11,218 bases of DNA from Mariprofundaceae bacterium (GTDB taxonomy: Bacteria > Pseudomonadota > Zetaproteobacteria > Mariprofundales > Mariprofundaceae). Below the pieces are notes generated by a model, which saw only the letters and a program-made list of their open reading frames with translations, was not told the DNA's origin and ran no database searches. Below are positions 1-7,023 of this stretch, one piece after another. The first letter of the stretch is position 1, and each line of letters starts with the position of its first letter. The translations under genes were made by a program, and so were the position numbers. The stretch is from NCBI GenBank assembly GCA_027018975.1, contig JALUXN010000194.1, positions 1 through 11,218 of the forward strand. Direction: 5' to 3'.

Positions 1-1
1 G

Positions 2-1303
2 CAGCCGGCGCCGCTGCGCAGTCTGGAGGCGTTGCAGACCGACACATCGGCGCATCCGGAGTGGCCGCCGCGCTGGCGGCGCAAGATCAATCTACAGGAT
101 GGCGTAAATGGGCGCGAACTGGTGCAACTGGCGCTGCTCAATAGTCCGCATCTGGCGGCCGTGGCGCGCAAACTGCCGGAGGCGAAAGCGCAGCTTGAAC
201 AGGCGGGACTGCTGCCCGATCCGCAGCTGCATGCGGCGGTCGATCTGCCGCGTGGTGGCGATCCGACACTGGTCACCGGCGTTGGCCTCGGCCTCGGCTT
301 CGATCTGCAGGCATGGGTGACACGCGATGCAAAACAGAGCGCCGCCAGTGCGCAGGCCAAGGCGACCTACCTGCAGCTGCTCTGGCAGCAGTGGCAGGTG
401 GTGCAGCAGGCGCGCATACTCTATCGTCGGGCGCTGATCCAGCAGCAACAGCTGGCGCTGACCGCGCGCCGCATGCGTCAGATGATGCGCAACTGGCAGC
501 TGCAACAGCAGGCGCTGCAGCACGGCAATGCGACCCGCGACCGGGAAGAGCTGGCGCGGGTGAGCGCGATGGATGCGGAGGCGGCGTGGTATGAGGCCAA
601 ACGGCAGTACAACACCACCATGCACACGCTGGCGCAGCTGCTCGGTCTGGCACCGGAAGTGCTGCTGCCGTTGACGCCGCCGGCTGCGGGTTTGGCGAGT
701 TTGCTGGCCACACCGCCCAAGCCGCATCGATTCCGGCAGATGTGGCTCGCCATCGACCACCACCGCCCCGATCTACTGGCGCTGCAGGCAGGATATGCCG
801 CCCAACAGGCGGTCGTGCGGCAGCAGATTCTGGCGCAATTTCCCAGCTTTACCCTCGGCGTCAACACGCTGCGTGACACCGGCAATATCTGGACGCTGGG
901 GCCGTTTGTGCAGCTGCATCTACCGCTCTGGAACGGCAATCGCGGCCAGATCGCCGTGGCGCGGGCGACGCGCAGCCGGTTGCGGGCGGAGTATCAGGAT
1001 CGGCTGAACAGCGCGCGGATCGAGGCGGATCGGCTCTACCGCGATCAGCAGCTGGCGCGCGCTGAGTTTCAAGCGCTAGAGGCCAAACTGCCGACATTGA
1101 CGCGCACCATGCGACAGATGCAGCAGGCGTTGGCCCATGGCAATATCGACATGCTCACCTTCACCACCCTGCAGAACAGCCAGTTCAACCAGCAGATGAA
1201 GGTGCTGCAGCTCAAGCAGGCGCTGCTGGAGCAGGCGGTGGCGCTCGATACCCTGCTCGGCCAATTGCCGCTGCCACCAGCCAAAGGAGGCGCTGACCAA
1301 TGA
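2..1303 (+). CDS. TolC-family outer-membrane efflux channel, 5' end outside the window
   Basis: This is the outer-membrane factor of a tripartite RND pump; such proteins form a trimeric beta-barrel with a long periplasmic alpha-helical tunnel that docks on the adaptor. The reading frame is open from base 2. A TTG at 32 could be a start, but there is no signal peptide after it, so the true start is almost certainly upstream. About 433 residues are visible. The body shows the two-fold OEP pattern of long Gln/Ala/Leu-rich helices. Near the middle is a conserved OEP-like segment, RPDLLALQAGYAAQQAVVRQ, followed by AQFPSFTLGV. The C-terminus lacks further domains. Its stop overlaps the adaptor start (ATGA, 1300-1303), which implies translational coupling. 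The family call is firm; the substrate cannot be read from the sequence. Confidence 0.88.
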   Translation, partial: QPAPLRSLEALQTDTSAHPEWPPRWRRKINLQDGVNGRELVQLALLNSPHLAAVARKLPEAKAQLEQAGLLPDPQLHAAVDLPRGGDPTLVTGVGLGLGFDLQAWVTRDAKQSAASAQAKATYLQLLWQQWQVVQQARILYRRALIQQQQLALTARRMRQMMRNWQLQQQALQHGNATRDREELARVSAMDAEAAWYEAKRQYNTTMHTLAQLLGLAPEVLLPLTPPAAGLASLLATPPKPHRFRQMWLAIDHHRPDLLALQAGYAAQQAVVRQQILAQFPSFTLGVNTLRDTGNIWTLGPFVQLHLPLWNGNRGQIAVARATRSRLRAEYQDRLNSARIEADRLYRDQQLARAEFQALEAKLPTLTRTMRQMQQALAHGNIDMLTFTTLQNSQFNQQMKVLQLKQALLEQAVALDTLLGQLPLPPAKGGADQ

Positions 1304-2409
1304 AGCAACGTAAGAAAAACACCATGCGATCAGAACATTGCCGCCGACCACTCTCCATCCTTCTACTGTTCATCACGCTGCTGCTGACGGCACGCGCACC
1401 TGTTGCCAGCGCGGCGGAGACGGCGGATGGCACATCCACGGCCATCACCACCACACAGGTGCAGCGCGATCACCGCTTTACCACATCGATCACCTGGTTC
1501 GGCCAAGTCGAGAGTGCCGATCAAATTGATATTGTCGCGCGTGTCGAGGGGCGGGTGATCCGCATCGCGGCGGCCGATGAGTCGGCTGTGCGACGGGGTG
1601 ATCTGCTCTTCCAACTGGCTGGCCGTGATGTGGCGAATCGAGCACAGAATTTGCAGCAACAGCTGGCACAGGCAACGCGCGCCGAAGCGATTGCGCGCAA
1701 GAATCTGCAGCTAAAAACAGCGCAACGGCAGCAGGGGCTGGCGACCAATGAGCAGGTCAACCTAGCTAGGCAGGCGTTGGCTCAGGCCAGTGGACGCCGG
1801 GCGGCAGCCAAGCTGGCGATGGCGCAGATGGATGTCGGCGCGGCGATTACTGCACCGATTGCCGGCATCTTCACAGCGCGGACGGTGCATGTCGGCCAAT
1901 ATGTGCAGCGCGGTACGCGATTGGCGCGCATCATCGACCCGCACCATCTGCGCATTCGGGCGACGCTCTTTCCACCGGCCGGTCTGTCACTGCGGCAACG
2001 GCCGGTGCTGGTGCAGCGCATCCATGCTGCAGGCGGCGTGCAACCCTTGCCGGCAACCATCTCGGCGGTGATGCCGGCGCGCACCGCCCAAGGCGCCAGC
2101 GCGGTCTGGATCGACGGCGATGCGCTGCAACTGCTCGCACCCGGCGAACAGGTGAGCGGTGTACTGCCGCTGACCCACAGCGGTTTTGCTGTGCCGGCGG
2201 CGGCGCTGGCGCGCGATGATGCCGGCCACAGCTATCTCTTTGTGCGCCACGGCCAACAGTGGCGGCGCCTGCCGGTGCAGACGGGGCTGCGCGATGGCCG
2301 GTGGGTGGAGATTATCCACGGTGTGCAGGGCGGCGAGAGTATTGCCGCCGAAGGTGCATACGGGCTGCTCTATAGTGATTTCGGCCGTCACTATCACGAG
2401 GCGGATTGA
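1300..2409 (+). CDS. RND efflux periplasmic adaptor subunit (membrane fusion protein)
   Basis: This 369-residue adaptor should link the inner-membrane pump to the outer-membrane channel. The N-terminus carries a basic stretch, a hydrophobic core (SILLLFITLLLTA) and a likely cleavage site after VASA, so it is exported. Next come a barrel-sandwich/lipoyl half-motif (about 65-105, with VEGRVIRIAAADESAVRRGD), an alpha-helical hairpin rich in Gln/Ala/Arg (about 108-175), the second lipoyl half (ITAPIAGIFTARTVHVGQYV), then beta-barrel and membrane-proximal domains. The start at 1300 has a strong AGGAGG at 1285-1290, nine bases upstream, and overlaps the preceding stop. An ATG at 1324 would also leave a signal peptide but has no such site. 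Lack of a lipobox Cys suggests a soluble or signal-anchored form rather than an AcrA-type lipoprotein. Confidence 0.9.
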   Translation: MKQRKKNTMRSEHCRRPLSILLLFITLLLTARAPVASAAETADGTSTAITTTQVQRDHRFTTSITWFGQVESADQIDIVARVEGRVIRIAAADESAVRRGDLLFQLAGRDVANRAQNLQQQLAQATRAEAIARKNLQLKTAQRQQGLATNEQVNLARQALAQASGRRAAAKLAMAQMDVGAAITAPIAGIFTARTVHVGQYVQRGTRLARIIDPHHLRIRATLFPPAGLSLRQRPVLVQRIHAAGGVQPLPATISAVMPARTAQGASAVWIDGDALQLLAPGEQVSGVLPLTHSGFAVPAAALARDDAGHSYLFVRHGQQWRRLPVQTGLRDGRWVEIIHGVQGGESIAAEGAYGLLYSDFGRHYHEAD

Positions 2410-2429
2410 GTGGCTGATCGGAGATTGAT

Positions 2430-5400
2430 TTGCTGGCGCGGCTGATTCAGCGGCTGATCGCCCGCCCCATCCTGCTGCTGCTCGGCCTGCTGCTGATCGC
2501 GCTGGCCGGCCTGCAGGGGTGGCAGCGGATGGCGGTTGACCTGCTCCCCGATCTCGATGTGCCGGTGGTCAATATCATCACCCATCTGCCGGGGGCGTCG
2601 CCGCAGGATGTCGAGCTACGGCTGAGTCGGCCGCTGGAGTCGGCCATGCAGGGGATCAGCGGTGTCTATCGTGTCGCCTCGACCTCGGCGCAGGGTATTT
2701 CGCAGGTCAGTGTACAGTTTCAATGGGGGATGCATGCCAACGATGCGCGCCAGCTGGTGCAGGCGCGCTTGGCGCAGATCGGCACGCAACTGCCGTCGGG
2801 CGTGGTGCCGCGTATGGAGCAGATCGGTACGACACTGCAGGAGGTGGCGGGATACACGATCACCGCCGATGGCGATCCGGTGGCGCTCTACAATGCGGTG
2901 CGCAACCACCTGCGCCCACGCCTGACTCAGCTGCCCGGGGTGTCGCGCGTCGATCTGCTCGGCGGCGCAGAGCGCAGCTTCGTGGTGCAAGTGCAGCCGG
3001 CACGCCTGATGCGGCTACACCTGCGGCTGGGCGATATTGTTGCCGCGCTGCAGGCGATGAACCGCATCGATGTGGCCGGTATTGCGGCCGATGGCGGGCG
3101 CGAATGGGTGGTGCAGGCGGATGATCGCATCCGCTCGCTGGACGATCTGCGCCATCTGCCACTGCATCTCGCGGGGCAGAGCGCTGCACAGGCACAGCCG
3201 CTCCTGCTGCAGGATGTCGCCACAATCACCGAGGGGCGCATGCCCAGGCACTACACCATTCATGGCAATGGCCGGCCGGCGGTGGCGCTGTTGGTACGCA
3301 AGCAGCCCGGCGCCAATGCGTTGGATGTGGTGCCTGCGGTTGATCGGGCGTTGGCGCGTCTGCAGCAGGCGTTGCCGGCTTCGGCAACAGTGCAGAAGTT
3401 CTACGATCAGTCGGAGATTGTTGCCCGCGCCAAAGATGCGATCGTGCAGGATCTCTGGCTCGGGGCGGCGCTGGTGGTGCTGGTGCTCTATCTCTGTTTC
3501 GGCTCGATTCGGCCGGCGCTGGTGGTGGCGATCACCATTCCGGCCAGCCTGTTGGCGACACTGGCGCTGATGCAGCTGCTCGGCCTGTCGCTCAATATGA
3601 TCACCATGACCGCGTTGGCGCTGGCCATCGGCATGATCGTCGATGACGCGATTGTGGTGGCGGATAGTGTGGCGCGGCACGGGCTCAAACAGCCGCCCGA
3701 GCAGGCGGCGCTGGCCGGCGCGATGGAGATTGCCGGTGCTGATATGAGCGGCACAATGACCACGCTGGCAGCATTCCTGCCACTGCTGCTGGTCGGCGGT
3801 ATGGCGGCGCTGTTTATGCGTCCGTTCGGCTGGACGGTGAGTATCGCACTGCTGATCTCCTTGCTGATGTCGCTGACGCTGGTGCCGGCGCTCTCAGCAT
3901 TCCATTCGACTGCGACCATGGCCGAGCCGGCATGGATGGCCGCGTTGCGGCAACAGGTGACCAAACGCTATGCACAGCTGGCACAGCGGCGGCGAACCGT
4001 GTTGGTCGCTGTGCTGCTGTTTGTGGCGCTGGCGGTGATAGCCGGCGTGAGCGGACGCGCTGCGCTATTGCCGCCGATGGATGAGGGCTCGATTCTGGTG
4101 GAGTATATCCTGCCGCCCGGCACGTCGCTGGCGGAGAGCGATCGCATCGGTGATCGGCTCGAGGCGATGGCGATGCATGATCCCGATGTGCGCAGCGTCT
4201 ATCGCCGCACCGGTTCACCGCTGATCGGTTATCAGATCGAGGGGCCGCAACGCGGCGAAGTGATGATGAAGCTGGCACCGCTGGATGAGCGCAGTCGTTC
4301 GGCGGAGGCGATACTGGATCACTTCCGTCAGCTCACCGCCGCGATACCAGCCGCCAGTTTTCTCTTTCACCACCCCACGCAGGAGAAGATGGATGAGAGC
4401 TTTTCCGGCCTGCCGGCGCTGTTTGCGGTGACCATCTACGGCGCCGATGCGCAGCAGCTGATCAAGCAGGCGCAGCGGGTGGAGACGATGCTCGCGCAGC
4501 AGCCCGATCTCTCCAATATCATCAACAACAGCCGAGTGCACAGCCATCGTCTGACGATCCGTCTGCGCCCCGAGCAGCTGGCGCGCTACGGTCTGCAGGC
4601 GACAGAGATTCACCAACTGCTGCGCGCTGCCGGTTTCGGCCTGCAGGCGACCCGTGTGGTGCGGGCGCAGGAGACGATTCCGGTGTTGCTGCGCTGGCCG
4701 GGCGATGCAATGGACAAGCCGGAGCGCGTGGCCGCACTGCCGGTACCGACACCCGATGGTGGCTGGGTGCCGCTGGGGCGCATCGCTGAGATTGCGCCGG
4801 CGGCCGTGCCAGCGTCGATCAGCCGGGTGAACGGCGAGCGGCAGATCACCCTGCTGGCCGAAGCGGAGGGCGATCTGCTGGCCGTAGCCGACAGCGTGCA
4901 GCGGCAACTGAATCAGATGCAGTGGCCGGCCGGCTACAGTGCGCGTGTGAGCGGTCAGTATCCGCTGGTGATGCAGATGATCGAGCGCTTTGTGTGGATT
5001 GCGCTGGCGGCGGTAGCGCTGATCTATCTGATTATGGTGCTGCAGTTTGGTTCGTGGCGGCAGCCGCTGGCTGTGTTGGCAGTAATTCCGGTGACGCTGG
5101 CCGGCGGCCTGCTGGCGGTGGCATGGGGCAGCCACAGTATTGATGCCTCTATCGGTATGGGGGCGCTGACGCTGATCGGTGTTGCGGTGAATAACGGCAT
5201 TGTGCTGGTCGATTACGCCAATCGGCAGATGCGCGCCGGCATGGATCGCGCCGCCGCTTGGCAGCAGGCCGTTCATGTGCGTTTCCGGCCAGTCGTCATG
5301 ACCTCGGCAACCACCATCGCATCGCTGCTACCGATCACGTTCGGCATCGGCGGCGCATCGGCAATCTTTCAACCCTTCGCCGCCATGGTCATCGGCGGCC

Positions 5401-5465
5401 TCATTGCCGGTACCCTCGCTACCCTGCTGCTGTTACCTATGTTGCAGGAGCGCGCTGCAGAGTGA
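2430..5465 (+). CDS. RND-family efflux pump, inner-membrane permease (HAE1/AcrB-like)
   Basis: This 1011-residue protein is a proton-driven exporter, close to the normal RND length. TM1 lies at about 13-30. The first periplasmic domain follows it (AVDLLPDLDVPVVNI, LPGASPQDVE). TM2-6 run from about 338 to 490, TM7 is at about 521-545, the second periplasmic domain starts with LPPMDEGS, and TM8-12 run from about 854 to 1005. TM4 carries the paired acidic residues D405-D406 in GMIVDDAIVVAD, as in drug/solute pumps, whereas copper/silver-type pumps usually have a single Asp there. The TM10 position that is Lys in AcrB (K940) appears to be Asn here (N921 in GVAVNNGIVLVDY). The start is a TTG: an in-frame stop at 2415-2417 limits any extension and GGAG at 2420-2423 sits six bases upstream. 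It is co-directional with the adaptor and channel genes, so it should be the third gene of the operon. The substrate is unknown. Confidence 0.92.
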   Translation: MLARLIQRLIARPILLLLGLLLIALAGLQGWQRMAVDLLPDLDVPVVNIITHLPGASPQDVELRLSRPLESAMQGISGVYRVASTSAQGISQVSVQFQWGMHANDARQLVQARLAQIGTQLPSGVVPRMEQIGTTLQEVAGYTITADGDPVALYNAVRNHLRPRLTQLPGVSRVDLLGGAERSFVVQVQPARLMRLHLRLGDIVAALQAMNRIDVAGIAADGGREWVVQADDRIRSLDDLRHLPLHLAGQSAAQAQPLLLQDVATITEGRMPRHYTIHGNGRPAVALLVRKQPGANALDVVPAVDRALARLQQALPASATVQKFYDQSEIVARAKDAIVQDLWLGAALVVLVLYLCFGSIRPALVVAITIPASLLATLALMQLLGLSLNMITMTALALAIGMIVDDAIVVADSVARHGLKQPPEQAALAGAMEIAGADMSGTMTTLAAFLPLLLVGGMAALFMRPFGWTVSIALLISLLMSLTLVPALSAFHSTATMAEPAWMAALRQQVTKRYAQLAQRRRTVLVAVLLFVALAVIAGVSGRAALLPPMDEGSILVEYILPPGTSLAESDRIGDRLEAMAMHDPDVRSVYRRTGSPLIGYQIEGPQRGEVMMKLAPLDERSRSAEAILDHFRQLTAAIPAASFLFHHPTQEKMDESFSGLPALFAVTIYGADAQQLIKQAQRVETMLAQQPDLSNIINNSRVHSHRLTIRLRPEQLARYGLQATEIHQLLRAAGFGLQATRVVRAQETIPVLLRWPGDAMDKPERVAALPVPTPDGGWVPLGRIAEIAPAAVPASISRVNGERQITLLAEAEGDLLAVADSVQRQLNQMQWPAGYSARVSGQYPLVMQMIERFVWIALAAVALIYLIMVLQFGSWRQPLAVLAVIPVTLAGGLLAVAWGSHSIDASIGMGALTLIGVAVNNGIVLVDYANRQMRAGMDRAAAWQQAVHVRFRPVVMTSATTIASLLPITFGIGGASAIFQPFAAMVIGGLIAGTLATLLLLPMLQERAAE

Positions 5466-5495
5466 TACGCACATCAAACGATGCGCCCAGTGAAC

Positions 5496-5587
5496 TGGCG
5501 GAGAGAGAGGGATTCGAACCCTCGGTACCCCGTTCAGAGTACACACGCTTTCCAGGCGTGCTCCTTCAACCACTCAGACATCTCTCC
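5496..5587 (-). tRNA. tRNA-Ser(GGA), CCA encoded
   Basis: The minus strand folds as a class II tRNA. The acceptor stem is GGAGAGA (5587-5581) with TCTCTCC. The anticodon stem CACGC/GCGTG closes the loop CTGGAAA with anticodon GGA (5551-5553). A long variable arm with a GTAC/GTAC stem is typical of serine tRNAs. The T arm is GAGGG, loop TTCGAAT, CCCTC. The discriminator is G (5499), as expected for tRNA-Ser, and CCA is encoded at 5496-5498. GGA reads UCC and UCU codons. The gene is convergent with the efflux operon, whose stop is 30 bases away. Confidence 0.97.
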
Positions 5588-5615
5588 ATGCTGCTCATCC
5601 CGCGGGCGGCGGCGG

Positions 5616-5644
5616 ATGGTACGTTGGCACACCCCGAATCGCAA
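5616..5644 (-). promoter_or_regulatory. Probable sigma70 promoter of the tRNA-Ser gene
   Basis: On the minus strand there is a -35 TTGCGA (5644-5639, 4/6 to consensus), a 17-base spacer and a -10 TACCAT (5621-5616, 4/6). A start near 5609 would leave a leader of about 22 bases before the mature tRNA. The seven bases after the -10 are CCGCCGC, all G/C, as in stringently controlled stable-RNA promoters. The hexamers are only moderate, so position and spacing carry much of the argument. Confidence 0.5.
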
Positions 5645-5681
5645 GAGATAGACAACGCCTGCGCGCAACAGACACAGCGCA

Positions 5682-5710
5682 TTGAAATTCAACAGCCACC
5701 TACCTATAGT
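5682..5710 (+). promoter_or_regulatory. Strong sigma70 promoter of the rplY-pth-nucleotidyltransferase operon
   Basis: A -35 TTGAAA (5682-5687, 5/6) and a -10 TATAGT (5705-5710, 5/6) are separated by exactly 17 bases. A start near 5717 gives a leader of about 80 bases to the rplY ATG. The discriminator GCGCGCC (5711-5717) is all G/C, consistent with growth-rate and ppGpp/DksA control of a ribosomal protein operon. Confidence 0.75.
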
Positions 5711-5718
5711 GCGCGCCG

Positions 5719-5732
5719 CATCGAAATCGATG
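5719..5732. promoter_or_regulatory. Perfect 6-bp dyad just after the predicted rplY transcription start
   Basis: CATCGA and its inverse TCGATG flank a two-base AA spacer, at about +3 to +16 of the predicted transcript. This placement would suit a repressor operator. No regulator is known to me for this exact site, and a dyad this short can arise by chance. Confidence 0.25.
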
Positions 5733-5753
5733 TAGATAACATATTAAATAGAA

Positions 5754-5775
5754 CCGTGACGGGATAACCCGACGG
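5754..5775 (+). promoter_or_regulatory. Short leader hairpin upstream of the rplY ribosome binding site
   Basis: CCGT, bulge GA, CGGG, loop ATAA, CCCG, ACGG form an 8-bp stem with a two-base bulge. It ends 11 bases before the AGGAG (5787-5791) that serves the rplY start. No U-tract follows, so it is not an intrinsic terminator. It might stabilise the mRNA or serve autogenous control of L25; this is inference. Confidence 0.35.
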
Positions 5776-5797
5776 TGACACCATACAGGAGCATGAT

Positions 5798-6418
5798 ATG
5801 AGCGATTACGTGATCGAAGCCGAGCTTCGTGAAGAGACCGGGCGCAGCGCCAGCCGCCGTCTCCGTCGGGCAGGCAAACTGCCGGGCATTATTTACGGGG
5901 GAGACAAACCTGATCTAGCCATCAGCATGAGTTACAACACCGTCTCCAAACTGCTTGATGAGGAGCTATTCCACACCTCCATGATCGAAATCAAGGTAAA
6001 GGGCGTTCGCGGCAAAAACACCGTTTTGCTCAAAGACTCCCAGTGGGATCCGGTACTCGATACCGCGACCCATCTCGACTTTTTCCGCGTCTCCGGTAAA
6101 GACACCATCACCATGGATGTGCCGGTGGTACCACTGAATGCAGACAAATGCCCCGGCGTCGTCAAAGGTGGCTTGGTGGATCTGGTTCGCCACTCCCTCG
6201 AAATCACCTGTCGCGCCGACTCCATCCCGGAGAGCATCGAGATCGACTGCTCCAACCTCGATCTGGGTGACACCATCCACATCGACGACATCACCCTGCC
6301 TGAAGGCGCGGAAGTCATCCATGATGTCAACTTCACCATCCTCAACCTCTCTGCCACCAAGGGCAGCAGCAGCGACAGCGACAGTGAGGATGACGAGAGC
6401 GGCGAAGCTGACGAATAA
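5798..6418 (+). CDS. rplY: 50S ribosomal protein L25, CTC/TL5 long form
   Basis: L25 binds 5S rRNA in the central protuberance of the large subunit. At 206 residues this is the two-domain CTC form. The N-terminal L25 domain (about 1-95) includes the conserved GRSASRRLRRAGKLPGIIYGG and, later, TATHLDFFRV. The C-terminal TL5 beta domain (about 98-190) includes VPVVPLNAD, PGVVKGG and IHIDDITLPEG. The end is a Ser/Asp/Glu-rich acidic tail (about 190-206). AGGAG at 5787-5791 lies six bases before the ATG. It follows a strong promoter and is the first gene of an operon with pth (15-base gap) and the nucleotidyltransferase gene. The order rplY-pth is widespread in proteobacteria and supports the identification. 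Confidence 0.96.
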   Translation: MSDYVIEAELREETGRSASRRLRRAGKLPGIIYGGDKPDLAISMSYNTVSKLLDEELFHTSMIEIKVKGVRGKNTVLLKDSQWDPVLDTATHLDFFRVSGKDTITMDVPVVPLNADKCPGVVKGGLVDLVRHSLEITCRADSIPESIEIDCSNLDLGDTIHIDDITLPEGAEVIHDVNFTILNLSATKGSSSDSDSEDDESGEADE

Positions 6419-6433
6419 CACACTGCACACAGC

Positions 6434-7015
6434 ATGATCAAAATGGTCGTCGGCCTGGGCAACCCGGGCAGCAAATATGCGGAAACACGGCATAATGTCG
6501 GATTCCGATTTCTCGACCAGCTGGCAAAAACCGAGGGGTTGAGCTTTGTCTCAGCCCCTCGTTTTCGTGCTGAAACCGCCAACTGGGAACGCACCACTGG
6601 CCGCGTACTCCTGGTCAAACCCCAAACATTCATGAATGACAGCGGCGAGGCTGTCGGCGCGTTGGCGCGTTACTATCAGATCGACGAATCCGAAATCCTC
6701 GTCATTTACGATGATCTCGATCTCCCGGTCGGCAAACTGCGCATCAAGCAGGGCGGCGGCCACGGCGGTCACAACGGGCTACGCTCGATTCACGCCCATC
6801 TGCCCAGCAACCGCTATCCGCGCGTCAAAATCGGCATCGGCCGCCCCGCCAACGGGCAGATCACCCCTTGGGTGCTGGGTCGCGCCTGCGCAGCCGATCG
6901 CATCGAAGAAACACGCCTCTTTGATGCGCTGCAGCAGGCGTTTTCCACGCTACTGGAAGGGCGTTACGATACAGCCGCCAATCGCATCCACCTAGCCCTG
7001 AATCCGGCCGATTAA
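6434..7015 (+). CDS. pth: Peptidyl-tRNA hydrolase
   Basis: This enzyme cleaves the ester bond of peptidyl-tRNAs that drop off the ribosome, which frees the tRNA for reuse in the cytoplasm. It has 193 residues, the usual length. All key residues fall at the E. coli numbers: N10 in VGLGNPGSKY, the catalytic H20 in TRHNVGF, N68 in KPQTFMNDSG, D93 in YDDLDLP and N114 in GGGHGGHNGLRS. The late VKIGIGRP and WVLG segments are also present. No clear Shine-Dalgarno sequence precedes 6434 (upstream CACTGCACACAGC), so translation may depend on coupling to rplY. An ATG three codons further in would remove the conserved first strand less cleanly and has no better site. Confidence 0.97.
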   Translation: MIKMVVGLGNPGSKYAETRHNVGFRFLDQLAKTEGLSFVSAPRFRAETANWERTTGRVLLVKPQTFMNDSGEAVGALARYYQIDESEILVIYDDLDLPVGKLRIKQGGGHGGHNGLRSIHAHLPSNRYPRVKIGIGRPANGQITPWVLGRACAADRIEETRLFDALQQAFSTLLEGRYDTAANRIHLALNPAD

Positions 7016-7023
7016 CCGAGCCG

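Noticed and set aside
4215..5276. Long minus-strand open frame (353 codons) opposite the RND pump gene
   Set aside because: It is antisense to a well-conserved gene, its translation is rich in His/Gln/Arg with no domain signal, and such frames are common opposite GC-rich genes.
2430..5465. Assigning the pump to the heavy-metal (CusA/CzcA) class
   Set aside because: TM4 has paired Asp residues (VDDAIVVAD) instead of the single-Asp pattern I expect for metal pumps, so no metal substrate is claimed.
5468..5485. Hairpin after the pump stop codon as a terminator
   Set aside because: It has only six pairs with a two-base bulge and no U-tract on either strand.
5258..5767. Plus-strand open frame running through the end of the pump gene, the tRNA and the promoter region
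   Set aside because: It crosses an antisense tRNA and a strong promoter, and the part over the pump gene is an out-of-frame shadow.
5793..5801. Two-codon upstream frame ATG ATA TGA overlapping the rplY start
   Set aside because: It lies only one base after the AGGAG, too close for normal initiation, and most likely arises by chance.
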